A DNA stretch of 64,000 bases from Ecdyonurus torrentis (Eukaryota; Arthropoda; Insecta; Ephemeroptera; Heptageniidae), in assembly GCA_949318235.1 (NCBI GenBank), contig OX439132.1, positions 22,876,542-22,940,541 on the forward strand. Direction: 5' to 3'. The first letter of the stretch is position 1; the number at the start of each line of letters is the position of its first letter. Position numbers and translations under genes: made by a program. Shown piece by piece: positions 1 through 12,700 of this stretch. The notes below the pieces were generated by a model. It was not told where the DNA came from. It did no database searches and was given only the letters and a program-made list of their open reading frames with translations.

Positions 1-1680
1 TGCGGTCATAAAAATAAATCGAGACTTGCACATCAACAGCTCATGTCTGTACATCTTGCTTAGAAATGAATTATATAAGATACGCTCTAGTTCACGCTCG
101 GTAATAACGTGTTTTTTATTTGCTCATTTCTGCAGGCAGTAGCATCGTAAACTCTCGTCTGTTGATCACTTTGATAACGTAAAATAACACCCTCGCTGAC
201 GTCAAGATGTTTGGACGATAATCTTCTCTTGTTAATAACATTTTTTATGTAATAAGAATAAGCAATCTCAGCAGCGCAGCGATTTACAGCCGAGTGTATC
301 TGGCTGGCCTAATAAAAACTCCATTGAGATTTGAGTTGTTAAAATTAAATTCTAAAATGTTTTTCTTCCGCTTTTGCTATCTTGCTATAGTTCAGAGGAA
401 AACACAGTTTTATTAGAGAATTGCTTACACAAGGACACTGATTTATTCGCTACAAAATTGTGAACATTTTGTGTATAAATAATACTTGAACTATGTTGCT
501 AGAACCAATATTAAGAACGATTGGGTAATGTTGCTCATTCTGAATTACTCCCACCCACCCCTTTCTGTATGCATGAAAGTCAGAAGAAAAAATTTAGTAC
601 ATTTCGTATAAAAAAAAGTATGGTTTTAGAGATATTGCATTGCTAATGTAGAATTAATTATTTTCTCGATATTAATCTTATACACAGAATAAGCACGTCA
701 TTATGCTATGATTTCATTAAAGGTTTTTATTTAATGTAAAATAATAATATAATAAATACTTTCTAAAAAGATTTTGATATTTGCGTTGTAGAGCAATTAA
801 TTAATTATAATAAAAAAATACTTTGTTATTAAAGCAACGTTGCTTTCTCTTGTTAGTTACTAACAATTGGTAGATGATTTATGATGTTTTTATAACAGTT
901 TAACGATTGCACTCTAAATCTTTGATAAGTTAAAAAAAAAAACTATCTGAGAGCGTCTGGATCGTATCTGCAGTGGATTCAAAGATATTAATAGTTTATC
1001 CCTTTCGTTTGATTTCACTCTAAAAATCTTATAGTATATTATAAGAATGAAAGTTAAGCACCTCCAAAACAATAATATCATGCTGTGTGTTGTTTAATAT
1101 TATTGGAGAAATAGTCAAGAAAAAAAACAACAACAACAAAAAACAGTAATTATTAAACCAAAACGTATTCGTATAATAACACTTCTTGAACACTTTTTTG
1201 ATGTGGTTTTTAGAGTTGAAGCGACTTTTTTTCTTTCTTGATATCTCCTCGTCCAGATTAGATAGTTTGAAACACTAGAATCTTTATGAAACTCCATACA
1301 AGGAAAAGAATTATGAGATATTTTCAACTAATGAATACCAACTAATTACTGACGTATAAGGTTCCATCCACATTAGATATGTATTTTTTATTTATTTTAT
1401 AATACTGTACATGCTATCAAACCAGGACCACCTTAATTAGACCCTATTTAGAAGGTGCCTGTATCAAACCCTGGAGTGGGAACCAGTTTCATATTATTCA
1501 ATAACAGGAATTGCTTTTTTAATAAATGGACGCAAGCTATATCACTGTTATCATTGTATATTGATAAATTGAATAGGCGATCGTTTATGTAATATCATAT
1601 TTTATTATAATATGTCTGGGAACTTTTTGAATAAAATATTAGATCAGAAAATTTAAAAAGAATGTGTTTAAAAAGCAGAG
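1..1680. other. AT-rich flank with no gene seen
   Basis: No exon, RNA gene or recognisable repeat could be supported here. Open frames are short and come from low-complexity AT-rich sequence. The stretch could be intergenic DNA or upstream regulatory sequence of the septin gene, but nothing in the bases distinguishes these. Confidence 0.5.
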
Positions 1681-1965
1681 TGCGTCGCTAAATTGGCCAG
1701 CTGTGCAGAAACTGAAGCTGGCTGGCTGGCAGGCTGGAGTTTCGTCATCGTGCGAATGTAAACTACATGTAGGATTGAATCAGAGGCAGAGAATAAAGTG
1801 ACGCGAGCGAGAGAGCTTGGCTTGACACATAGGAACTGACTGACTGACGTCTGCCTCGTTGTAATAAACCGGACTAATTTATAGCGACCGTGAAATTATT
1901 TTATTATACTACTTAATGCATTCTCGTGTCATTCATATATAACTATTTTACGCTGGCTTATAATG
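1681..1965 (+). promoter_or_regulatory. Possible septin promoter/5' leader ending in an ATG-only first coding exon
   Basis: This block is clearly richer in G and C than its surroundings (about 1680-1870). It ends with an ATG at 1963-1965 followed directly by a strong donor, GTGAGT, at 1966. The first recognisable septin exon starts at 4461, after a CAG acceptor, in phase 0. Joining ATG to it gives a protein beginning M-L-Q-S-K-R-E-L and a total coding length that is a whole number of codons. An exon carrying only the start codon is plausible but rests on this fit alone. The next exon's frame is also open upstream to an ATG at 4335, which is the alternative start. Confidence 0.35.
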
Positions 1966-4460
1966 GTGAGTTATGGAATGAAGAAAATTATCTTATTGTG
2001 TTTTTTTATATTTATTTATTTCAATTCAGAATGAACTTGACTTGATTATACTTGCAAAATACGTGGGAGCGTCTTGCGCATGTCGTGTATGTAATTTCAA
2101 TGACATACAATAATTGTGTATATTACGTGTACTTTTTATTGCATTTTTTTCTTCTTTCAATTGCTCTTGATTGGAAACATTTAAAGACGTAGATAATGCC
2201 AATATATAATTTTAGCTCGACTAATTATATATAAAAGTGAATAATTTAACAGAAACCAATAAGTTAATAGCACTGTTGATAACCAAATAGTAAATTAGTG
2301 CATTAGTAAATTTATTAAAATTCCAAATTGAAGGCTGCGCTAAAACTTACAAAAAAATCGTAATATAGTATTAATAAATCATAAATATTTTAAACAAGGT
2401 GCAGAGAGTGACTAAACGTTGCTCTGTAAGAGTTGAATTTAAAAATATTTTATAAAGTTATTTCAAGATTTTTCAAAACCAACTTTGTTTGAGGACTTAT
2501 TCTGTACCTTTATATCAATTAATAATTTATTTCTTCACTTCAGAATATCGTTTAGAAGACAAGTATTGGTATTTCTCTCTATCTATTTCTCTCTCATCGT
2601 GATGAGAATATAAAATACAACTACATTTTTCTTTCTTCGTCAATAAGCTGTCTTGAAAGTCGGCGTATTGTTTGAGCAATAAAAACAAGTACTCGCCTAC
2701 TTATCATTTTTTTTTTCTCTCCTTTCCCTGGAGCTAATCTGACCAACAAACTTTACCATAACATGTAACTTTTTTTTCCCCTCTAAGGCAGGAAGCTATA
2801 GATGAAACACTGGTCGCCGCACTCGAACTTTAAAGTGACTAATCACTTTTTATTGCAAAGAAATCTGTAAGAAATTGACTCGGAATGAATCAAGCGTATA
2901 GAACACAAAGGGGAAGAAAAAAATAAAAAACGTGAGAGCGTTGGAGGTAAATTGAATTCATGAAAACGGTTCAACACTTCTTGCTCTACGCCTTTACAAG
3001 CAAACACATTATTTTATTTGCAGTTTGTTGGTTTTGCGTCTGTGCAAACATTACGAGTACTGTTTGCGCAATATTCCGCCTCTTCTTTAAACTTATTTCT
3101 CTCATACTTATTATTTTCTCTTTCTCATAAAGAGAGACAGAATAATCCCACGACCTCTGCACCTAAACCAATTAAAGAATTAAAAACTCCAATTAATTCT
3201 TAAAGTATTAAACTGATCAAGTAGTTGAAAATTAATTAAGAAACCGCACGAGATTCGTGGTCGATTCGATTGAAAGATCTCGTAATTTGTCACTTTTTTC
3301 CCCCCCAAACAGAATAGTCTATATCTTTGGGAGCAAAATAATAATATATAATAATCAATAATCACACATTTTTTTCACATATTTTTCTTATAAGAGAATA
3401 AAATTCCTATTTTGGCGCAATATATTGGTAAAATATTTTATCGCAATCCTGTGTACTTCAACTTTTATATTTGTAACTAATGCCTTCTATTAAACTTGAA
3501 ATATTGATAAATAGCATGAGTTAAATTTTCACTTTGAATTAAAATTGCCTAAGGTGTGTGTACTGTAGGAAGAGAAGAAAGAAATATTTTATTTGCGTCG
3601 CCTTAGAGCTGTCTGTAATAGTTCTAGGCAATCAAAACAAAATAGGTTTATTTTATATAATTTTACTGTCAGAAAATTACTAAGAAGAAACCACAAAATA
3701 AATTTATTCAATGACAAATGATTGGTATAAAAGTAAACAAAGAAAAATATGTCTTCACAACCAAAGTAAAAAAATAAATATAATAACAATAAAAAAAATA
3801 ATAAATGAAACCGCAAACCAAGATGCGCTTTATCTCATGCATTTTTTTTTTTTTTTTTATTATTCCCAATTTAGCTCTTACGTTGTTTTACGTGTGGTGT
3901 CGTATTGAATAGATCAGCCATGTTCCCACAGTTCTACTCCTGGTCAAATAAAATTTGTATTTGTAATTAGATTTCAAATGGTGGTTCTATAATAAATAAG
4001 AAATTATGAGTATTTGAGTGACATTTTTCATAGAGAAAATAGTAATAATAAAAGTAGTGAATGAGTACAATATTCAAATGTGTATCGATAAATTAATTTT
4101 ATAACAGATCTGCACCCATAAAACATTTTTGTTTTTTTTATGTTGACAGCATATGGTTTTTCGTAGTACACACGACCACGATAAGAATTTTTACTAATCA
4201 AAAACTCGCACTTAATTTGCAATGTTATTCTTATAAGAAAAACACGTGCTGGATTTAAATTTTAATATATTTTATCGCGGTCCTGTGTACATCCGCGCAT
4301 ACGATTTTTTTTTTTATTTGTTTTTTTTTTATTATTGTCTGGTAAACACAAAGAGCAATGCATGACTTCAATATTGCAAAATGCAGTTGGTAATATTGCA
4401 GTAAAAGCAAAATACAAATTAAGTCGTAGATTAATTTTGGTCGAATTATTGGTTTCACAG

Positions 4461-7400
4461 TTGCAAAGCAAGCGTGAGCTGTTCTTCAAGAACGAACTTC
4501 CGACGTCCAACAGCACAGCAGGTTCTGGAGCAGTGACTGCCACCCTTACCTCCGTGGCGGCTCCCACGTCGCTCGGTCAACCCCCTCCACCCCCTGACAG
4601 CAAACCACCACCTCCATCAAACAAGGATGTTGTCACTGCATTGCTGGCCAAGCGAGAGGCTGCGGCCGCCGCTGCTGCAACAGGACACAACCACACCGAG
4701 GATAATAAGGAACAGCAGAGTGCGAGGTGCGATATATATTATTGCGAGGAGGGGCGAGTGTTTATTAGGGGTACTTACAAAGTAGAGCAGAGAAAGAGCC
4801 TGTTGCTATCAGTTCATACGTTATTTGCATTGGTAGATTTTTATTATTATTATTTATTTAAGTTAAAAAGTTTGAAATTTAGCTGAAAACACACTAATTT
4901 TTAATGCAGTGTTCAATACTAAAAGTTAGTTAATCAAATACTCGAGGGAGCATAGCAACATTGTGAGTCATTATTCACTATGCAAACTAGGGAAGCAGAT
5001 TAATAAGGATAGAAGAATGCTATTGATGTCAATAATTTACAAACACAATGGTGTATTGTTTACACACTGCCTAAAACTACCATCACATGGTGTGAATATT
5101 AATTTGTAAAATAATTAGTGATATTTTAGTTGATATTTAAAAAAATAATAATAATGTTAATATCTGTGGGCCAATATTGATTCAGTCCAGTTGCCAAGTA
5201 AGCACTGATTGGCTTAGTTAGAAAATTCAGGGTGGGGGAAATATTTTGTCACTGCAAAATTTGTCATTAGTTGTGTGCGGGTCAGAGTGGCCAAGTTTTG
5301 GTGTGAGTCGGTGTGTTACTGGTCGCAAAAATTTTGCAGTACTACTTTAATCACCCTCTTGAGGAAATGAGGTAAATTGTTTGCATTTTTAAATATTAGA
5401 TCATTCTAGGTGTACAATTTAGGTATCCCTAATTCTATCAAATTTTTAGTAACTCACTTTTTTTTTTTTTTTTTTTTTAATGTATGTTCACTTCACACAG
5501 CAATATTTTTATTGTGCAATAAATTTGACTGTATGCAATCATTATTATTATTTGCATTTCTATGCTATAAAATTTATTGCACAGTGTTAATACGACTGTG
5601 AGTAAGCCATAATTATGATAAGTTTATTATATAATTTGATGTATGACTGGAACAATGTTATATATGTGTGAAAACAAAAGTTATAATACAGTAGTAATAC
5701 CATATAATAAAGAATGGTAATACTCTAATTGCTTTGCTTTTTTTTTTTTTTTTTTTTTTTTTAAATAATCAACTCAGAATTATAATGATAATTTTTCATA
5801 ATTCCTACTCAACCTGTATATTGAACTTTTTAGTCTTTCAATGCAATCTTGTTAATATTTTATACTATGATTGTGACAGTCAAATTGTAAAATTAAATGA
5901 AGTTAGGCAATTTAAATAATTTGTTCCACATTATAATAATTCCCTCCCCAATTTTCACATTATTCTACAGAATTGATGTAATATGATTTTGTTTGTATGT
6001 TTGTAAGTTTTTATTTATTTTTGTTATAGGTTTAGAGAAAGAGACAAAGAAGAGCCCAAGCCGACTAGAAAGCCCGTTCCCACCAAACAATTAGATGGAT
6101 ATGTTGGCTTTGCAAGCTTACCAAATCAAGTTTACCGCAAGGCAGTTAAGAAAGGATTTGACTTAACCCTTATGGTTGTGGGTAAGTTGTGTAGTGTTCT
6201 CATAAAATTACTTTTTTTTACACAAAGGTTGGCTACAAATTACAAAATTTAACCTTTTTTAAAAAAATGGCATTTAAATGTCAGTGAAATGTTATAAAGA
6301 AATGAAGTTTTGGAGTATTATTTGTTTTAACAACATATCAAAGTTTTGGCAGGTTTGCCTTGTTTTTTTCTTTATGTTTTTAAGGTTATACATTTCAATT
6401 ATTATAAAAAAAAAAAAAAAAAAAAAAATGCAATTTTTTTTCTTTCTTTCTTTTTCCCTTCTTCCTTCCTTCCCCTTTAGTCTTATCTTGTAATGTCAGT
6501 TTTTGCTCATCTTAGTAGTAGATGCAACAGTTATGTTTACCAACCCTTTTATCAGTCATTTTAAAGGTCACATTGTCACTTTACTTGTATGCATGGGGGA
6601 TATATTTGTGCAGTTTTATGATGAATTTACCCATTGACGTTTGATATCTTAGGTGAATGTGGTCTGGGCAAGTCCACTCTGGTCAACTCAATGTTCCTCT
6701 CCGACATCTACTCCAATCAGTACCCAGGACCCTCTGAGAGAGTCGCCAAGACTGTGCGAGTTGACACCACCAGGGCTCTACTCAAAGAAAATGGAGTCAA
6801 CTTGCTGCTTACAATTGTAGATACACCAGGATTTGGGGATGCAGTAGACAATTCAAACTGGTAATAGAAAAACTCATTTTTCAGTTGACTTCATTCAATT
6901 GCCGTTATTAACTGTAGTTTATTATTATTATTTTAATACAGTTGAAGACTTTGTCTGAAAATACAAAAATTTCCGGATTTGTTTTCACAGTCTTTACTTA
7001 CACTCCTATACTGAATTTTATGAAGTCAAAAATGAACAGTAATACAATTACTGTATTACATTTTCCCCCTCCAATAACCAGTTATTAGCATCCCTAGTCC
7101 CAATTTACTATTTAAATTAGAGAATTTTCGCGTTTTATTAATTTTCAATTCAACGTGCTCTAATCTCTACCAACTATTTTCTAATTATTTTTTTAAACGT
7201 AATTAATACCAACCGCAATGGTTTTTTCCTATATATTATATTTATCGCAATGTCGATCTTTTTGTTTTAATATTTAAGCTTTTGTAAATAAGATTCTTTC
7301 ATTTATATTGTATTCTCGGCCCCTTTTTACTTGCCAACGCCAATAAGAGCACGTACTAAATTAATTAAATTAAAAATATGCCAAAGCGCATATATTTTTT

Positions 7401-9721
7401 TATCCTATCTCTCCTATTTCTATCATCTTTTTTACTTTTCCTACCCCGGTGTCAATATATTAAACGATGTAACTAGCTTGAATCACGATACAGCGCGGCC
7501 GGCAGGTGCATTGCTCTCGCGAACTTTCTGGAGTTGGGGAACTCTAGGAAGTGAGGGAGGGCACATGTAGCTTGCTGGCAGCCAGTCTTGCATCCCTCTT
7601 AGTGCACAATATTATATTACAGTGTGAGGATGAGAGGTTTTAAATAGCAAGCCGGGTTTGCGCGCGCGATTGTTCAACCAATCAGCGCGGGCAGATGCGG
7701 GGGCATCGCGTATAAAAACGCGGCTGCCACTTGCTTCCTCAGCTCAGTCAGTTAGCAGATGTGGTGTGAGCCATCTCTAGCTGTACAGAGCTCTCTGCCG
7801 AGCCTTACTGATGAGTCCTAGGTAAAGGGCGAAACCGGTCTAAGGCCAAGAGTAAGTCTGATGCTGTTTTATAATGTTGTGCCTTTGATGTAGTGTGAGA
7901 ATGTGAGGTATATCGTATTTTACATTGACACTGTACCCCTCATCCCTTTTAACGTCTATTTTTATCTAGCGCAAGCTAGAATGATTTGCATCCCTAGTCC
8001 CAATTTACTATTTAAATTAGAGAATTTTCGCGTTTTATTAATTTTCAATTCAACGTGCTCTAATCTCTACCAACTATTTTCTAATTATTTTTTTAAACGT
8101 AATTAGTTATTAGCATTAGTTTTTTTTCTAATTTTTTTTTATTAATTTACAATTTTTGCTTTAAAACAATAGGATATAAATACTGTAGAATGAGTTTGCA
8201 TTATCTTTCAACTCACGGTGCTCAAATTTCTCTTGTTCTATTTCTATCCTATTGTTTTAGTAGCATTAACCGCTATGGTTTTTTCATATATATTTAATTT
8301 TTGCTTTATGTGATATTTTAGCTGGCAGCCAGTGCTTGACTATGTAGAAGCCCGCTCTGAAGAGTACCTGAATCAAGAGTCGAGGGTATCCCGGCAGCCT
8401 CCCAGTTCTCCCAGTGCAGGTCCCAACACATTGCCACAGGATGGTAGAGTACACTGCTGTCTCTACTTCATAGCACCCTCAGGCCATGGTCTCAAGCCTC
8501 TAGATGTTGAATTCATGCAGCGATTGCATGACAGAGTTAATATTGTGCCTGTGTTGGCCAAGGCAGACACAATGACTCCTGAGGAGTGTCAAGCATTCAA
8601 GAAACAGGTAAAGTAGCATCACCGTGTGCCGTGTGTTCACCCTAAAAAAAAAAAAAGGATATTTAAAAATAAAAGTTGCTAAAAATAAATTAATGAGCTT
8701 TTCTATGTTGGTCCTATAGTTTAGGAAAAATCTTGTTAGCACAGAGATAATACGCATATGTAGGATAGCTTTTGGCACTAAACTCCCAGAGAATTAAAAT
8801 GGAGTATGTGTTTGTGTGCCTTTGTTGGACTTTACAGACCTGGAGAGAAACCTCATTCATAGTTTCTCTCCTCATCTGTAATGACTGAAGGAGGCACACG
8901 CATATACTCGGTGTATTTTTTTCCTTTGAGTTTAGTGCCAAAAGCTATCCAATATGTGTGTATTATCTCTGAGCTATATCAAGATTTCCATCAAATTAAA
9001 AGACTTAGCTATGGTAAGGTCCTTGCTGGTTCCATCTATTTTTCTTTTAATATTATCATACCTTGTTGCAATGGTTTATTTTTGTTTGTATTTCTTTAAT
9101 ATGTCTGTTCAGTCAGTTGAGTAAGACTTAAAAATGAATTTGTTGTGCCACACAGATTATGCAGGAGATTAACCAACACAAAATCAAGATCTATGAGTTC
9201 CCCGACTCTCCAGAGGAAGATGAAGAAGCTAAGCTAAATGCCAAGTTGAAGGGAAGAGTTCCCTTTGCAGTGGTTGGATCTAATACTGTGCTTGAGCTAG
9301 AGGGAGGAAAACGTGTACGAGGCAGGCGCTATCCTTGGGGAGTGGCAGAGGGTGAGTTTGCAAATCAAATCAACAACAACTTCAATATTAACATTAAATT
9401 GTTATTATTTTCCAGTTGAAAACCTTGAGCACTGTGACTTCCTTGCACTGCGCAACATGTTACTTCGCACTCACCTGCAAGACCTCAAAGAAATCACTAA
9501 CAACGTCCACTATGAGAACTTCCGCTGTCGCAAACTGGCTGGACTTGGAGTACCTGAGGGCAACAGAAATGCTCTCGCTAATGTGTAAGGACTTATATTA
9601 CATATTTCTGCATGTTGTTGTGCCTTTTCTCTCTAAGAATGAAAATTTCAAATTTTAAATGTGATAGAGTTTAAGAAATAGGTTATACGTAGTCAAACTG
9701 TGAATTGGTTTATGTGCTGTG

Positions 9722-9770
<49 letters not shown>

Positions 9771-12700
9771 ATTTATTTATTATTGAAAGTGAACTAAACC
9801 CATTATATTGGTTAATATCTTTGGTGATTTTTCTGTTTTCTTCTAAACGTGTTTCATTTTAGTATACTGACTGGTTTAATATAGATGTTTCGAATATTTT
9901 TTTTTTCTTTCTCTTGAAGTAGAAATTTAGATTTCTGATTCAAAAAGTTGCACACTGTAGATGATACAGTAGTCCATCTTCTATAGCGGGAATGTCAGAT
10001 CGGTTCCGCTCGCCAATTGCGACTGTGCAAGTCGCAGGTACTAGACGACCATCATTTGAAGTAACGTTAAACGTCTAGTACCTGCGACTTGCACAGTCTC
10101 AATTGGCGCACGGAACCGATCTGACATTCCCGCTATAGGAGATGGACTACTGTATCATCTACTGTGAAAGTTGCATGTCTAAATGTATGTGTATGGTTTG
10201 TTTTATTTAAAAGCTAATTTAAAGCTTTAACTGTTGCCCTCTTCTTCAATAATCTTAAGTTAAAAGCTACATTATATTAGTCTCACTACAATACCTTGCT
10301 AACTAGGCTGTTTTTCAATGGAACCTCTACATAATATTCTTTCAAATTAATTACATAAAAAAGTAATTGTTTGAATTTCCCTATTCATGCAATCAAGGAG
10401 TATGGATTCATTCATGACAGTATGGTGAGTTCAAACATAAAATTGGAAGAAAAAAAAAATAATTGGCCAATACAGAAAGGTTCCTTACTTGAGTTCATAC
10501 AATATTCTAACTCACAATAAATATTGACCTGACTTTTGACACATTAATTTTAAAACAATATTAAATAGCCAATAAAAGTTTCAATGGTAATTTTTGTCAC
10601 TAAACTGCCTGTTGAAACTTTTGTGGCATGTTTTTCCTCTTGTCTATTTGTAAGAAGTGTTGTGTCTTGTGTCAGAGAACCAATATTTGAGTTGGAGAAT
10701 TGTATGTACTCAGGTTTTTCTAACATAGCAAGCAGCCTTGTTAGCACATAGCACTAGGCGAGTCGGGGAACCTTTCTGTAAGTACAATGGCAAAAGTAGT
10801 GCCACACTAAATACTATGGAAGTAGGTTAACAACTTGGTGTTGTCTGATGAGGAATTTTATTAACTATTTCCACACAATATTCAGCAAAACAAATATTTT
10901 ATCTGCTAACCATTTTTAATTAATTTTATTTATTAAATGTTTTTTCTTTCTAAAAAAATTACTAAAAATGCTAAAATAAAAAATTTTAAATTTACATTTT
11001 ATCTTAAAAGTGGAATAGCTTAAACATTTGATCATATTATATGCTTGTGTTTGACATAACTAAATATTTGAGTAAAATTTCATTTTTATGTCATTTTAAA
11101 TTTATATTTCATGACCGTTCAGTTTGTGAAATATCAGCTGGGTCATCTACTCCCTTAACAAGCTTCATTTATGTTTACAGGAATCCATTAGCTCAAATGG
11201 AGGAAGAAAAACGTGACCATGAGAATAAAATGAAGAAAATGGAGGCAGAAATGGAACAAGTATTCAAGATGAAAGTCTCTGAGAAGAAACAAAAACTTAA
11301 GGATTCTGAAAATGATGTGAGTATAGATATTGTGTTTGTAATTTTAAGTCGGATTAGTTTGTCTTTATAATTTTAAGAGAAATCAGTGCTGGCCATTAAC
11401 CTCTTTTGAGTAGTAAAAATTTGTGATACTGTTACTTTAGGAGAATTCTAAATATATGTGTTTTAAATTTTACTGCTAATTAAGTGAATCATTTTAGAAT
11501 AATGTGTTTGTAATCAGGCCAAGTTTATCTCTCCTTTCTTATTGAAATGAAAATGTACAAAATTGCCAAGAAAAAAAATTGTTGAGTGTGGAAAAAAATA
11601 AAAATGCTAAATGTAATGTTTTAGCTCCAACGACGGCATGAGCAGATGCGCAAGGCTTTAGAGCAGCAACAGAAGGAGCTGGAGGAAAAACGTTTGTCAT
11701 TTGAACGAGAACGACTGTCATGGGAGCAAGCAAATAACGTCACAATAGAGGAGCTGAGGAGGCGATCACTGGAGGCTAATTCCAAGGAGTGAGTCTACTT
11801 CTATTGTCTTTATAATTTTGAGGAAAAAGGGCATACAATTTGATAAAAAAAAATCCCTTATTTAAAAAGACATTTCTTCCATTAACTGTCTCATACGTGT
11901 GGACTATGGTCCCCCCCCCCCCCCCCACCCCCTTTCCCAATACAACTTAACATTACATTGGTTACAGCTTTTCATTCCAGTACCTTAATGCATTAAACCT
12001 GTTGATAATATTTGTTAATTCACTTTGCTATTAATGTATGAACAAGTATACTATCAATTACTGGAATAATAAAGTGTTACCTTGTGAGTTGAAGTTGCTA
12101 GAAGTAGGTAAGATGACATTCACTTTTCACTTCCACATGTTTAGGATAGTGGAATGCTTAGAAGTTATGGGTTTGCGTTATAGCAAGCTGGTTCCACTGA
12201 ACTTCTCATGTGACGCTGACGACGACAGATCTTCAGGTGAAGAGTCGAGCAGTTGTACGACAACTGATGACAACGCAAAGTCTAACTCCACACCCTCTTT
12301 GCCCAGCTTGCCTTCAGAAGAAACTAATGACCTAGCTTTATAAAATAGTTTTATTCATATTGCTGTTTATTTCTGGGGGGGGGGGGGGGATATCAGAAAA
12401 TGTTTTCTCTAATCTTATCATTAATTAAAAAAAAAAATAGGTAACTAGGTTTAGTTGTCATTCAAAAATATGAAATAAAATAATGCATTAGGTTTATTAA
12501 CAATTACAGATGTAAATTGTGCCTTTATTATTATTATTAAATTTTTAGCTTTTGCTTTGTATAAGGAGAAATGTGGACTGCATAATTTTGTAGAATATAC
12601 TCGTGATCCAATCTCTATCCTATATAGCACTTGGCACTAGGTGAAAAATAAAAATTACAAAATTATTTATTGCACCTCATTGTAAGCAATATTAATAGAT

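Larger units (their letters stand above)
7080..8116 (+). mobile_element. Retrozyme-like retroelement with terminal direct repeats and hammerhead ribozyme
   Basis: Positions 7088-7205 and 7988-8105 are identical over 118 bp and exactly 900 bp apart. The flanks carry the 12-bp direct repeat AGTTATTAGCAT (7080-7091 and 8105-8116), which reads as a target-site duplication; its last four bases overlap the element start by microhomology. The interior has a TATA promoter and a hammerhead ribozyme, and no open frame longer than about 80 codons. Known retrozymes and Penelope-like elements carry hammerhead ribozymes, and retrozymes spread through circular RNAs made by self-cleavage and ligation. A copy of 900 nt plus 118 nt of a second lap is what reverse transcription around a 900-nt circle would leave. 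The long target duplication argues for a LINE/Penelope-type enzyme rather than an LTR integrase. It sits in the intron between septin exons 6653-6860 and 8322-8607, on the septin strand. Confidence 0.7.

Noticed and set aside
4335..4460. Start of the septin protein at the ATG at 4335
   Set aside because: The residues before 4461 look like translated intron, and a CAG acceptor lies exactly at 4458-4460. Kept only as an alternative.
7088..8105. Ordinary LTR retrotransposon remnant (solo internal deletion)
   Set aside because: The terminal repeats lack TG...CA ends, the target duplication is 12 bp rather than 4-6, and the promoter and ribozyme lie between the repeats rather than in them.
10843..10860. 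Second hammerhead core (CTGATGAGG)
   Set aside because: No GAAA partner and no complementary flanks follow; the same applies to CTGATGA words at 12260 and 22812.
12038..12144. Upstream part of the open frame at 12038-12343 as an independent small gene
   Set aside because: Its first 35 codons are AT-rich intron sequence; only the part after the acceptor at 12144 matches the septin splice phase.
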